A stretch of 64,000 nt of DNA from Streptomyces ochraceiscleroticus (GCF_000720485.1 NZ_JOAX01000009.1:147968-211967); one strand, 5' to 3'. Shown: positions 24,017 through 33,876, counted from the first letter of the stretch. Numbers and translations are program-made. Notes: a model not told the origin generated them from the letters alone.

Positions 24017-27000
24017 ATGGCACCGAACGAGGAAGCGGCGCTCACCGATCGCAAGCCTGCGGCGGCGGGCGGGGTCGCCGACCTGGACGCGGGCGCGCTG
24101 GAACGGGCGCTGCGCGAACGGGTCGACGGGGAGGTGCGCTTCGACGCGGGCAGCCGCGGCGCGTACGCCACGGACGGCTCGAACTACCGGCAGGTGCCCA
24201 TCGGCGTGGTCGTGCCCCGGAACGTGCGGGCGGGCGCCGACGCGGTCGCCGTGTGCGCGGAGTTCGGGGCTCCGGTGCTCTCCCGTGGCGGTGGCACGAG
24301 CCTGGGCGGCCAGTGCACCAACACCGCGGTCGTCATCGACTGGACGAAGTACTGCCACCGTCTCGTCTCGGTCGACCCGGAGCGCCACACGTGCGTCGTC
24401 GAGCCCGGCATCGTGCTGGACGACCTCAACCGGCAGCTCGCGGAGCACAAGCTCAAGTTCGGGCCCAAGCCGTCCACGCACAGCCACTGCGCGCTCGGCG
24501 GCATGATCGGCAACAACTCCTGCGGTGCCTCGGCGCAGGCGTACGGCAAGACCGCGGACAACGTACGCCGCATGGAGGTGCTCACCTACGACGGCACCCG
24601 GATGTGGGTCGGCGCCACCTCCGACACGGAGTACGAAGAGGCCGTGGCCGGCGGTGGCCGCAAGGGCGAGCTCTACCAGGGCCTGCGCCGCATCGCCGAC
24701 CGCTACATGGGTGACATCCGCCGGGGCTACCCGCGCATGCCGCGCCGCGTCTCCGGCTACAACCTCGACGCGCTGCTCCCGGAGAACGAGTTCCACCTCG
24801 CCCGCGCCCTCATCGGCAGCGAAGGCACCCTGGTCACCGTGTTGCACGCGGAGCTGGACCTGGTACCGGTACCGCCCTACGAGGCCATGGTCGTCCTCGG
24901 GTACGACGACATCTGCGCCGCGGCCGACGATGTGCCGCGGCTGCTCGAACACTGCCGGCCCAGCCAGCTCGAGGCGATCGACGGGCGGATGGCCCAGCTC
25001 ATGCGCGAGGAAGGCGCGTTCCTGGACTCCCTCGAACGCTTCCCGGAGGGCGAGAGCTGGCTGCTGCTGCAGTTCAGCGGCGACAGCCGGGAGGACGTCG
25101 ACGGGCAGGCGTGCGACCTGCTGCGCGCCATCGGCCGGCGCGAGGACGCCCCGGACGTGGCGTTCTCCGACGACCCCGAGCGCGAGCAGAAGATGCTCAA
25201 GGCGCGCGAGGCCGGGCTCGGTGTGACCGCGCGGCCGCCGGACGACCGGGAAACCTGGGAGGGCTGGGAGGACTCCGCCGTACCGCCCGCCAGGCTCGGC
25301 GACTACCTGCGGGATCTGAAGCGGCTCTTCGCGGAGTTCGACTACGACCACCCGTCCCTCTACGGGCACTTCGGGCAGGGCTGCGTGCACACCCGCATCC
25401 CCTTCGACCTCAAGACCGCCGAGGGTGTCGCCGACTTCCGGGCGTTCGTGCACCGCGCGGCCGATCTCGTCGCCTCCTACGGAGGGTCGCTCTCCGGCGA
25501 GCACGGGGACGGGCAGGCCCGCGGCGAGCTGCTGACGAAGATGTTCGGCGAGCGGCTGGTCACCGCGTTCGGCGAGCTCAAGGCGCTGTTCGACCCGGAC
25601 GACCGGATGAACCCCGGCAAGATCGTCGCGCCCTACCGCGTCGACGAGAACCTCCGGCTCGGCCCGCACTGGCGCCCCGAGAGCCATGACACCCACTTCG
25701 GCTATCCGGAGGACGACCACTCCTTCACCCGCGCGGTCATGCGCTGCGTCGGCATCGGCAACTGCCGTACGCACTCCGGCGGCGTGATGTGCCCCTCGTA
25801 CCGGGCGACCAACGAGGAGGAGCACTCCACCCGGGGGCGGGCCCGGCTGCTCTTCGAAATGCTCGGCGGGCACGGTGACTCGCCCGTCACTGACGGCTGG
25901 CGCTCCACCGAGGTCAAGGATGCCCTGGATCTCTGTCTGGCGTGCAAGGGCTGCAAGTCCGACTGTCCGGTCGGCGTCGACATGGCCACCTACAAGGCCG
26001 AGTTCCTCGCCCACCACTACGAAGGCCGGCTGCGGCCTGCCGCACACTACTCGCTGGGCTGGCTGCCGCTGTGGGCCCGGCTCTCCCGGGCAGCGCCGCG
26101 GCTGGTCAACGCCGCGCTGAGCGCACCGGGCATCGGACGGCTCGGGAAGCGCGCGGCCGGGGTGACCGGGGAGCGCGCGGCGCCGGTCTTCGCCGAGGAG
26201 TCCTTCGTCCAGTGGTGGCAGGCGCGCGGCACCCCGGAGCCCGACCCCGCCGACCCGCGCACCGTCGTCCTGTGGCCGGACACCTTCAGTACGTACTTCC
26301 ACCCCTCCATCGCCAAGTCGGCGGTGCGCGTACTGGAGGACGCGGGTTTCCGCGTCGCCGTGCCGACCCGGGCCGTGTGCTGCGGCCTGACCTGGATCTC
26401 CACCGGGCAGCTCCGCACCGCCAAGCGCGTCCTCGGGCGCACCCTGGAGGCGCTGCGGCCCTGGCTGGAGGCCGGTACACCGGTCATCGGCCTGGAACCG
26501 TCCTGCGCCGCCGTCTTCCGCGCCGACGCGCCGGAACTCATGCCGGAGAACGAGGATGTCCAGCGGCTCGCCGGGCAGTTCCGCACCTTCGCCGAGCAGC
26601 TCCTCAACCACGCGCCGGACGACTGGCGGCCGCCCCGGCTGGCCCGTACCGCCACCGTGCAGACCCACTGCCACCAGCACGCCGTCCTCAAGGACGACGC
26701 CGACCGGGAGCTGATGCGCCGGGCCGGCATCGAGGCCGAGGTGCTGGACGAGGGGTGCTGCGGGCTGGCCGGCAACTTCGGCTTCGAACGCGGCCACCAC
26801 GACCTGTCGATGAAGGTCGGCGAGCTCGGCGTGCTGCCCGCCGTACGGGACGCCGCGCCCAGCACCCTGGTCATCGCCGACGGCTTCAGCTGCCGTACCC
26901 AGATCGAGCAGGGCGGTACGGGGCGGCGCGCGCTGCACCTCGCCGAGGCCCTCGCGCTCGGCCTCGACGGGCCGCTCCCGGCCACCGGGCCAGAAACGCT

Positions 27001-27139
27001 CGCCCAGCGGCCCGCCGCCCGCACCCGGGACGCCCGGCTGCTCACCGCGGGCGCGCTGGCCGCGCTCGGCGTCGCCGCCGCCGTCGCCGGCCGGTCGGCG
27101 GCCCGCCGTTCCGCACCGCACGTCACCCATGTGAAATGA
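24017..27139 (+). CDS. FAD/Fe-S dehydrogenase of D-lactate/glycolate oxidase type
   Basis: 1040 aa, a fusion. A FAD-binding type 4 domain (residues about 45-260; PVLSRGGGTSLGGQC, GMIGNNSCGASA) and a FAD-oxidase C domain (about 280-560; SLSGEHGDGQARGE with the catalytic His) precede two [4Fe-4S] sites (CVGIGNC with MCPSY, then CLACKGCKSDCPVG) and two CCG modules (VCCGLTW and EGCCGLAGNFGF). It oxidises a 2-hydroxyacid, probably D-lactate, and passes electrons on. A hydrophobic stretch near residues 1010-1030 (LLTAGALAALGVAAAVAG) may anchor it in the membrane. ATG 24017 has a GAGGAAGG site. It is followed after 12 bp by a pyruvate-oxidase-like gene. Confidence 0.9.
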   Translation: MAPNEEAALTDRKPAAAGGVADLDAGALERALRERVDGEVRFDAGSRGAYATDGSNYRQVPIGVVVPRNVRAGADAVAVCAEFGAPVLSRGGGTSLGGQCTNTAVVIDWTKYCHRLVSVDPERHTCVVEPGIVLDDLNRQLAEHKLKFGPKPSTHSHCALGGMIGNNSCGASAQAYGKTADNVRRMEVLTYDGTRMWVGATSDTEYEEAVAGGGRKGELYQGLRRIADRYMGDIRRGYPRMPRRVSGYNLDALLPENEFHLARALIGSEGTLVTVLHAELDLVPVPPYEAMVVLGYDDICAAADDVPRLLEHCRPSQLEAIDGRMAQLMREEGAFLDSLERFPEGESWLLLQFSGDSREDVDGQACDLLRAIGRREDAPDVAFSDDPEREQKMLKAREAGLGVTARPPDDRETWEGWEDSAVPPARLGDYLRDLKRLFAEFDYDHPSLYGHFGQGCVHTRIPFDLKTAEGVADFRAFVHRAADLVASYGGSLSGEHGDGQARGELLTKMFGERLVTAFGELKALFDPDDRMNPGKIVAPYRVDENLRLGPHWRPESHDTHFGYPEDDHSFTRAVMRCVGIGNCRTHSGGVMCPSYRATNEEEHSTRGRARLLFEMLGGHGDSPVTDGWRSTEVKDALDLCLACKGCKSDCPVGVDMATYKAEFLAHHYEGRLRPAAHYSLGWLPLWARLSRAAPRLVNAALSAPGIGRLGKRAAGVTGERAAPVFAEESFVQWWQARGTPEPDPADPRTVVLWPDTFSTYFHPSIAKSAVRVLEDAGFRVAVPTRAVCCGLTWISTGQLRTAKRVLGRTLEALRPWLEAGTPVIGLEPSCAAVFRADAPELMPENEDVQRLAGQFRTFAEQLLNHAPDDWRPPRLARTATVQTHCHQHAVLKDDADRELMRRAGIEAEVLDEGCCGLAGNFGFERGHHDLSMKVGELGVLPAVRDAAPSTLVIADGFSCRTQIEQGGTGRRALHLAEALALGLDGPLPATGPETLAQRPAARTRDARLLTAGALAALGVAAAVAGRSAARRSAPHVTHVK

Positions 27140-27151
27140 GAGGTAATCCCA

Positions 27152-28984
27152 GTGTCGATCAAGGTGTCCGACTACGTTCTCCAGCGGCTGCGCGAGTGGG
27201 ACGTCGACCACGTGTTCAGCTACGCGGGTGACGGCATCAACGGCCTGCTGGCCGCCTGGGGGCGGGCCGACAACAAGCCGGAGTTCGTCCAGGCGCGGCA
27301 CGAGGAGATGGCCGCGTTCGAGGCGGTCGGCTACGCCAAGTTCTCCGGCCGGGTCGGCGTCTGCGCCGCGACCTCCGGGCCCGGCGCCATCCACCTCCTC
27401 AACGGCCTCTACGACGCCAAGCTCGACCACGTCCCCGTCGTCGCCATCGTCGGCCAGACCAACCGCAGCGCCATGGGCGGCTCCTACCAGCAGGAGGTCG
27501 ACCTGGCGAGCCTGTACAAGGACGTCGCCTCCGACTTCTGCGAGACGGTGACCGTCCCCGAGCAGCTGCCCAACGTCATCGACCGGGCCATGCGCACCGC
27601 GATCGCCCGGCGCACCGTCACCGCCATCATCATCCCCGCCGATGTGCAGGAGCTGGACTACTCCCCGCCGCAGCACGCGTTCAAGATGGTGCCCTCCAGC
27701 CTGGGCATGGCACAGTACGCGCCGGTCCCGGCGAACCCCGAGGTCGCCCGCGCCGCCAAGGTCATCAACGAGGGCGAGAAGGTCGCGATCCTGATCGGGC
27801 AGGGGGCCCGCGGCGCCCGCGCCGAGGTCGAGGAGCTGGCCGACGTGACCGGCGCCGGCGTCGCCAAGGCGCTGCTCGGCAAGGACGCGCTGCCGGACGA
27901 CCTGCCGTACGTCACCGGTGCCATCGGCCTGCTCGGCACCCGGCCGTCGTACGAGCTGATGATGGAGTGCGACACCCTCGTGGTGATCGGGTCCAGCTTC
28001 CCGTACACCCAGTTCATGCCCGAGCTGGACCAGGCGCGCGCTGTCCAGATCGACATCGACCCGCACATGGTCGGGATGCGCTACCCCTTCGAGGTCAACC
28101 TCGTCGGCGACGCCAAGGAGACGCTGCGGGCGCTGCTGCCGCAGCTGAAGCGGAAGAAGCACGGCGACTGGCGCAAGAAGATCGAGAAGAACACCAAGCG
28201 CTGGTGGGAGGTCATGCAGCGGCGCGCCGCCGTGGACGCCGACCCGATCAACCCCGAGTACGTCGTGCACGCGCTGGACCAGCTTCTGCCCAACGATGTG
28301 ATCCTGGCCGCCGACTCCGGCTCCGCCGCCAACTGGTACGCGCGCCACCTGCGGCTGCGCGGCGCCATGCGCGGCTCGCTGTCCGGCACCCTGGCCACCA
28401 TGGGCCCCGGCGTGCCCTACGTCATCGGCGCCAAGTTCGCGCACCCTGAGCGGCCCGCGCTGGCCATCGTCGGCGACGGCGCGATGCAGATGAACGGCAT
28501 GGCCGAGCTGATCACCGCGCGCAAGTACTGGCGGCAGTGGTCCGACCCGCGGCTCATCATCGCCGTCCTGAACAACGAGGACCTCAACCAGGTCACCTGG
28601 GAGATGCGGGCGATGTCGGGCGCGCCGCAGTTCGAGCCCTCGCAGCACATCCCGGACGTGCCCTACGCCGACTTCGCGCGCTCCATCGGCCTCGGCGGCG
28701 TCCGCGTGGAGAAGCCCGGCGATGTGGAGTCGGCGTGGCGCCAGGCCCTCTCCGCCGACCGCCCGTTCGTCATCGACTTCCGCACCGACCCGGCCGTGCC
28801 GCCGATCCCGCCGCACGCCAGCTTCGACCAGATCGAGGCCGCGGCCACCGCGATCCTCAAGGGCGACAGCGACCGCGCCGACATGATCAAGCAGGGCTTC
28901 AAGGCCAAGGTGCAGGAGATGCTGCCGGGCCACCGCCACCGCGAGGACCGGCCCGGCACCGAGGACGGCAAGAACGCCCGATGA
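27152..28984 (+). CDS. thiamine-diphosphate enzyme, pyruvate oxidase/acetolactate synthase-like
   Basis: 610 aa. All three domains are present: the PYR domain with the catalytic Glu in QARHEEMAAFEA (about residue 50) and SGPGAIHLLNGLYDAKLD; the central domain (AILIGQGARGA); and the PP domain with the diphosphate motif GDGAMQMNGMAEL and NNEDLNQVTWEMR. The substrate could be pyruvate made by the preceding dehydrogenase. GTG 27152 has AGAGGT. Its stop overlaps the next start (ATGA). Confidence 0.88.
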   Translation: MSIKVSDYVLQRLREWDVDHVFSYAGDGINGLLAAWGRADNKPEFVQARHEEMAAFEAVGYAKFSGRVGVCAATSGPGAIHLLNGLYDAKLDHVPVVAIVGQTNRSAMGGSYQQEVDLASLYKDVASDFCETVTVPEQLPNVIDRAMRTAIARRTVTAIIIPADVQELDYSPPQHAFKMVPSSLGMAQYAPVPANPEVARAAKVINEGEKVAILIGQGARGARAEVEELADVTGAGVAKALLGKDALPDDLPYVTGAIGLLGTRPSYELMMECDTLVVIGSSFPYTQFMPELDQARAVQIDIDPHMVGMRYPFEVNLVGDAKETLRALLPQLKRKKHGDWRKKIEKNTKRWWEVMQRRAAVDADPINPEYVVHALDQLLPNDVILAADSGSAANWYARHLRLRGAMRGSLSGTLATMGPGVPYVIGAKFAHPERPALAIVGDGAMQMNGMAELITARKYWRQWSDPRLIIAVLNNEDLNQVTWEMRAMSGAPQFEPSQHIPDVPYADFARSIGLGGVRVEKPGDVESAWRQALSADRPFVIDFRTDPAVPPIPPHASFDQIEAAATAILKGDSDRADMIKQGFKAKVQEMLPGHRHREDRPGTEDGKNAR

Positions 28985-30108
28985 CGGACGAGCAAGAGGA
29001 GCACGACGGACCCCCGGTGGAGTCGGTCGGGACGGCGGTGTACACCGTCCCGACCGACGCCCCGGAGGGGGACGGCACCCTCACCTGGAACTCCACGACG
29101 CTGGTGCTGGTCACCGTGCGGTCCGGCGGCACCACCGGCTTCGGGTACACCTACGGCGCGCCCGCCACCGCACAGGTCGTCAGCGGCCTGCTGGCGGACG
29201 TGGTGACCGGCCGCTGCGCTCTGGACGTACCGGGCGCCAACGAGGCGATGAGCCGGGCCGTCCGCAACGCCGGGCGGCCCGGCCTCGTCGCCGGCGCGAT
29301 CTCGGCCGTCGACCTCGCGCTGTGGGACCTCAAGGCGCGGCTGCTGGACCTGCCGCTGGTACGGCTGCTCGGCGCGTGCCGGGCGGAAGTACCCGTGTAC
29401 GGGAGCGGCGGCTTCACCACGTACGACGCGGGGCAGCAGGAGCGCCAGCTTCGGCACTGGGTCGAGGAGCAGGGCATCCCGCGCGTCAAGATCAAGATCG
29501 GTGAGTCGTGGGGCAGCGCCCCGTGGCGGGACGCTGAGCGCGTCACCGCGGCCCGCCGCGCCATCGGCGACACCACCGACCTCTACGTCGACGCCAACGG
29601 CGGCTACTCCCGCAAGCAGGCGGTCCGCGTCGCGGCCCACCTCGCGAGTCAGGGCGTCACCTGGTTCGAGGAACCGGTCTCCTCCGACGACCTCACCGGG
29701 CTCGCGCACATCCGGGCCGCCGTCACCCCGGACGTCACCGCCGGCGAATACGGCTACACCCTGCCGTACTTCGGGCACATGCTGCGCGCCGACGCGGTGG
29801 ACTGCCTGCAGGCCGACGCCACCCGCTGCGGCGGCCTCACCGTCTGGCTGCGCGCCGCCGCGCTCGCCGAGGCCGCCGGGCTGGAACTCTCCGGGCACTG
29901 CGCCCCGCACGTCCATGCGCACGCGGCCGCCGCCGTGCCCAACCTGCGCCACCTGGAGTGGTTCCACGACCACGTCCGCATCGAGAACCTGCTCTTCGAC
30001 GGCGCCCTCGACCCGGCCGGCGGCACCATCCGGCCCGCCGCCGACGGCGCGCCCGGACACGGGCTGACGCTCCGCGCCGACCTGGCCGAGCAGTACCGCA
30101 CCGGCTGA
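28981..30108 (+). CDS. enolase-superfamily enzyme (mandelate racemase subgroup)
   Basis: 375 aa. The barrel carries the KxK acid/base pair in RVKIKIG, metal ligands in VDANGGY, FEEPVSSDD and TAGEYGY, and a final HCAPHVHAH block. It would abstract a proton alpha to a carboxylate of a sugar acid (dehydratase or racemase). It is translationally coupled to the thiamine enzyme, so sugar-acid catabolism to pyruvate in the same operon is plausible. Confidence 0.85.
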   Translation: MTDEQEEHDGPPVESVGTAVYTVPTDAPEGDGTLTWNSTTLVLVTVRSGGTTGFGYTYGAPATAQVVSGLLADVVTGRCALDVPGANEAMSRAVRNAGRPGLVAGAISAVDLALWDLKARLLDLPLVRLLGACRAEVPVYGSGGFTTYDAGQQERQLRHWVEEQGIPRVKIKIGESWGSAPWRDAERVTAARRAIGDTTDLYVDANGGYSRKQAVRVAAHLASQGVTWFEEPVSSDDLTGLAHIRAAVTPDVTAGEYGYTLPYFGHMLRADAVDCLQADATRCGGLTVWLRAAALAEAAGLELSGHCAPHVHAHAAAAVPNLRHLEWFHDHVRIENLLFDGALDPAGGTIRPAADGAPGHGLTLRADLAEQYRTG

Positions 30109-30154
30109 CCCCTCGCCCGGTACGGAGCACCTCGCGACACCCCCACGGAGACCG

Positions 30155-32107
30155 ATGACCGCCATCGAACTGCCCGAGAGCCACGCCTATCCGCCACAGG
30201 TGCTGCGCGACTACGCGGTACTGGCCGACGGCGAGCGTGCGGCGCTGGTCGGCCCGCGCGGCGAGATCTGCTGGCTGTGCGCCCCGCGCTGGCACGACGA
30301 GGCGGTCTTCGCCACCCTCATCGGCGGGGGCGGGGTCTATGCGGTGACGCCGCGGGAGCGGTACGTGCCCGGCGGCCACTACGAAGAGGGCACGCTGATC
30401 TGGCGCAGCCGCTGGATCACCCGGAGCGGCATCGTCGAGTGCCGGGAGGCGCTGGCGTTCCCGGGCGACCCCGACCGCGTCGTCCTGCTGCGCCGGGTGC
30501 TGGCCTGCGAAGGCCCGGCGCGGCTGCGGGTGGTGCTGCATCCGCTGGCCGATTACGGCGCCGAGCCGCTGCGCGAGCCGCACCGCGACGAGCACGGCGT
30601 GTGGACCGCCCGGGCCGCCGGCCTGCACCTCCGCTGGACGGGCGGCGCGCAGGCCCGCCTCACCGACGAACCGGCGGACCCAGGCCCCGACGCGGACCCC
30701 GGTCCCGGCAACGACCCCGGTCCCGGCAACGACCCCGGTCCCGGCAACGACCCCGGTCCCGGCAACGACCCCGGCACCGGCAACGACCCCGGCACCGAGC
30801 GGCACTTCGACCGCCGCCGCGCCACCCGGCTCGTCCTCGACCTGCGCCTCGACGCCGGCCGGCAGCACGACTTCGTCCTGGAGATCGGCCGCACCGCGCC
30901 GGACGGCCCGCCACCGGAGCCCGACGCCGCCTGGTCCCGAACCGAACGGGCCTGGCAGGAAGCGGTGCCCGCGCTGGACCACACCGTCGCCGCCGCGGAC
31001 GCCCGCCGGTCCTACGCCGTACTGCGCGGCATGACCGGCGCGCGCGGCGGAATGATCGCGGCGGCCACCACCAGCCTCCCCGAACGCGCCGAAGAAGGCC
31101 GCAACTACGACTACCGGTACGTCTGGATCCGCGACCAGTGCTACGCGGGCCAGGCCATGGCGGCGGTGGGGCACTACCCGCTGCTCGACGCCGCCGTCCG
31201 CTTCATCGGCGCGCGGCTGCACGAGGACGGGCCGCATATCGCCCCCGCGTACACGGTCGACGGCGGCCCCGTACCCGACCAGCGGGAACTGGACCTGGCC
31301 GGCTACCCCGGCGGCTACGATCGGATCGGCAACCGCGTCAACCGGCAGTTCCAGCTCGACGCATTCGGCGAAGCGCTGCTGCTGTTCGCCGCCGCGGCCC
31401 GTGCCGGCCGGCTCGACGGCGACGGCTGGAAGGCCGCGGAGATCGCCGCGGACGCCGTGGCGCGCCGCTGGCGGGAGCCGGACGCCGGCATCTGGGAACT
31501 GGACGCGCGCGCCTGGACGCACAGCCGCCTCATCTGCTCCGGCGGGCTGCGCGCGATGGCCGCGGCCGGGCCGCCCGGACCGCAGGCCCGCAAGTGGCGC
31601 GCGCTCGCCGACACCCTCCTCGACGTCACCACGGCCACCGCGCTGCACCCCGACGGCCACTGGCAGCGCGCCGCCGACGACCCGGCGCTGGACGCGGCCC
31701 TGCTCATACCGTCCCTGCGCGGCACGCTGCCCGCCGACGACCCGCGCACCCGCGCCACGCTGCGGGCCTACAAGGATCGGCTGACCGACCACCACTTCGC
31801 GTACCGCTTCCGGCACGACGAGCGGCCGCTGGAGGAGGCCGAAGGTGCCTTCGTGCTCTGCGGCTTCGCGATGGCGCTGGCGGAACACCAGCAGGGCAGG
31901 GAGACCGAGGCGTACCGCTGGTTCGAGCGCAACCGTGCCGCGTGCGGCACGTCCGGGCTGTACTCCGAGGAGTACGACATCACGCAGCGTCAGTTGCGGG
32001 GCAATCTGCCGCAGTCGTTCGTGCACGCGATGATGCTGGAGTGCGCGGTCCGGCTGGCCGGCGGCGTGCCCGAACGGCCCACCTCCTCTCGCGGTGACCG
32101 GACCTGA
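30155..32107 (+). CDS. glycoside hydrolase family 15 protein, copy 2, with repeat insert
   Basis: 650 aa. GH15 layout: N-terminal beta-domain (VLADGERAALVGPRGEICWLCAP) and (alpha/alpha)6 barrel (AAATTSLPERAEEGRNYDYRYVWIRDQCY, NRVNRQFQLDAFGEAL, LYSEEYDITQRQLRGNLPQSFVHAM with the catalytic Glu). Residues about 181-214 are an inserted, repetitive Asp-Pro-Gly-Pro-Gly-Asn loop absent from the paralogue at 7424. No signal peptide. ATG 30155 has an ACGGAG site. It follows the enolase-family gene after 46 bp. Confidence 0.9.
   Translation: MTAIELPESHAYPPQVLRDYAVLADGERAALVGPRGEICWLCAPRWHDEAVFATLIGGGGVYAVTPRERYVPGGHYEEGTLIWRSRWITRSGIVECREALAFPGDPDRVVLLRRVLACEGPARLRVVLHPLADYGAEPLREPHRDEHGVWTARAAGLHLRWTGGAQARLTDEPADPGPDADPGPGNDPGPGNDPGPGNDPGPGNDPGTGNDPGTERHFDRRRATRLVLDLRLDAGRQHDFVLEIGRTAPDGPPPEPDAAWSRTERAWQEAVPALDHTVAAADARRSYAVLRGMTGARGGMIAAATTSLPERAEEGRNYDYRYVWIRDQCYAGQAMAAVGHYPLLDAAVRFIGARLHEDGPHIAPAYTVDGGPVPDQRELDLAGYPGGYDRIGNRVNRQFQLDAFGEALLLFAAAARAGRLDGDGWKAAEIAADAVARRWREPDAGIWELDARAWTHSRLICSGGLRAMAAAGPPGPQARKWRALADTLLDVTTATALHPDGHWQRAADDPALDAALLIPSLRGTLPADDPRTRATLRAYKDRLTDHHFAYRFRHDERPLEEAEGAFVLCGFAMALAEHQQGRETEAYRWFERNRAACGTSGLYSEEYDITQRQLRGNLPQSFVHAMMLECAVRLAGGVPERPTSSRGDRT
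30695..30796 (+). repeat. 18-bp tandem repeat inside a GH15 gene
   Basis: Four exact copies of an 18-mer (GACCCCGGTCCCGGCAAC) at 30695-30766, then a copy with one changed base and a partial copy, total about 5.7 units. Each unit codes for DPGPGN (DPGTGN in the last units). In frame, so repeat number can change without breaking the enzyme. Confidence 0.95.
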
Positions 32108-32176
32108 GGAGTGGAGTGGAACGTGCCACCGGTCCGCACTCCCGGCGGGCCGGGGACGACCACGAGGAGACGTGAC

Positions 32177-32509
32177 ATGCCGCGAGGTTCCAGCAACAAG
32201 CGCGAGCGCCAGTACGAGCACATCAAGGAGGGCGCCCAGAAGCGGGGCACCTCGACCGGCCGGGCGAAGGAGATCGCCGCGCGGACGGTCAACAAGGAGC
32301 GGGCCCGCACCGGCGAGTCGAAGACGGCGAGCAAGTCCTCCACGCAGGACACCAAGTCGGCGTCGCAGCGCGGCGGCCAGCGCTCCGGCAACCGCACGGG
32401 CCCGAAGGGGCCGACGAAGGACCAGCTCTACAACGAGGCCAAGCAGAAGAACATCGACGGCCGCTCCTCGATGAGCAAGGACGAGCTGGCCAAGGCCCTC
32501 GGCCGCTGA
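32177..32509 (+). CDS. small basic protein with Rho-N-like C-terminus
   Basis: 110 aa, highly charged. The N-terminal region (RERQYEHIKEGAQKRG, TGRAKEIAARTVNKERAR) matches proteins often labelled plasmid stabilization protein in Streptomyces. The last 35 residues (TKDQLYNEAKQKNIDGRSSMSKDELAKAL) resemble the Rho termination factor N-terminal or SAP helix-extended-loop fold, which binds nucleic acid. Function unknown. ATG 32177 has GAGGAGA. Confidence 0.8.
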   Translation: MPRGSSNKRERQYEHIKEGAQKRGTSTGRAKEIAARTVNKERARTGESKTASKSSTQDTKSASQRGGQRSGNRTGPKGPTKDQLYNEAKQKNIDGRSSMSKDELAKALGR

Positions 32510-32534
32510 GGGCCTCTGCCGTCAGCCCGACCGG

Positions 32535-33875
32535 TCACCGGCCGCCCGCGCCGCGCCCGGCCGGTGCGCAGTCCCGGTCGTGGGCGCGCCGCCCCGCGAC
32601 ATACGTGGCGCGCACCGCGCGGTCGTCGCCCATTGCCGCCAGGACGAACAGCAGCTCCTCGATGTCCTCGGCGCGTGCCGCGCGCCGGGCGAGCAGCGGC
32701 GTGGCCCGGGGATCGAGCACCACGAAGTCCGCCTCCTGCCCGGGCGCGAGGGAGCCGACGGTGTCCGCGAGGCCCAGCGCGGCGGCGCCGCCCCGCGTGG
32801 CCAGGTAGTACGCCTGCACGGCGCCGATCGGGGCACCGCACAGCGCGGCGGCCTTGTACGCCTCGTACACCGTCGACAGCATCGAGAAGGTGGGGCCCGC
32901 GCCGACGTCCGTGCCGAGTCCGACGGTCACCGGGCGCGGGCCGCCCGCGGTCTCGCGCACCGGGAAGAGCCCGCTGCCCAGGGCCAGGTTGGAGCCGGGG
33001 CAGTGGGCCAGTGCGGTGCCGGTGGCGGCGCAGCGGTCGCGCTCGGCGGGGGAGAGGTGGACGCCGTGCGCGAGGACCGCGCCCGGCCCGAGCAGGCCGT
33101 AGTGGTCGTAGACGTCGAGGTAGCCGGCGCGGCCGGGGAAGAGCGAGCGGGCCCACTCGACCTCGTCGGGCGTCTCCGACACATGGGTGTGCAGCAGGGT
33201 GCCGGGATACTCCCGCCACAGCGCGGCAGCCGCCTCGAGCTGCTCCGGCGTACTGCTGGGCGCGAAACGGGGCGTGATCGCGTACTGGGCACGGCCCTTG
33301 CCGTGCCAGCGGGCGAGCAGCGCCTTGGACTCCTCGTAGCCGCCGCGCGCCGTGTCGAGCAGCGCGGCGGGCGCGTTGCGGTCCATCAGGACCTTGCCGC
33401 AGGCGATCCGGAGGTTCTGCCGGGCCGCCTCCTCGAACAGCGCGTCGGCGGACTCCGGGTGGACGGAGCCGAAGACCAGCGCGGTCGTGGTGCCGTTGCG
33501 CAGCAGCGCGTCGCAGAAGACGGCGGCGGCCTCGCGGGCGTACCGGCCGTCCGCGAACCGCTCCTCCTCGGGGAACGCGCGCCGCTCCAGCCACCCCATC
33601 AGGTCGGCGCCGAAGGCCGCCATGACATCGGTCTGCACACAGTGCACGTGGGTGTCGACGAACCCGGGGAGGATGACGTGGTCCGGGTAGTGGACGAGGC
33701 TGACGTCCGCGGGGAGCAGGTGGCGCAGCGCGGCGTACTCGCCGGCCGCTGTGATCCGGCCGTCGGCGCAGATCAGCAGCCCGTCCGGCACGTACGAGAA
33801 CGCCTCGTCCCGGCCGGTGCGGAACGGGTCCCCCGGGAAGCGGACGAGCGGGCCGCGCACGGCGGTGACGGTCAT
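32535..33875 (-). CDS. guaD: guanine deaminase-like amidohydrolase
   Basis: 446 aa. Metal-dependent amidohydrolase. The PGFVDTHVHCVQTDVMAAFGADLMGWLERRAFPEEERF block carries the metal HxH and the family's usual YPQT-type region; LHTHVSETPDEV, LAHGVHLS and GTDVGAG supply the other metal-site residues. Length fits guanine deaminase, which converts guanine to xanthine. Other cytosine or triazine-type deaminases are less likely. ATG 33875 follows a tandem repeat. Confidence 0.85.
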   Translation of the reverse strand: MTVTAVRGPLVRFPGDPFRTGRDEAFSYVPDGLLICADGRITAAGEYAALRHLLPADVSLVHYPDHVILPGFVDTHVHCVQTDVMAAFGADLMGWLERRAFPEEERFADGRYAREAAAVFCDALLRNGTTTALVFGSVHPESADALFEEAARQNLRIACGKVLMDRNAPAALLDTARGGYEESKALLARWHGKGRAQYAITPRFAPSSTPEQLEAAAALWREYPGTLLHTHVSETPDEVEWARSLFPGRAGYLDVYDHYGLLGPGAVLAHGVHLSPAERDRCAATGTALAHCPGSNLALGSGLFPVRETAGGPRPVTVGLGTDVGAGPTFSMLSTVYEAYKAAALCGAPIGAVQAYYLATRGGAAALGLADTVGSLAPGQEADFVVLDPRATPLLARRAARAEDIEELLFVLAAMGDDRAVRATYVAGRRAHDRDCAPAGRGAGGR

Positions 33876-33876
33876 G

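Noticed and set aside
23468..28939. A 1823-codon minus-strand open frame antisense to the CBS, FAD/Fe-S and thiamine genes
   Set aside because: Its length is a product of very high GC and third-position bias. Translation is Gly/Arg/Val/Leu-rich with no motif, while the opposite strand holds clearly recognisable enzymes.
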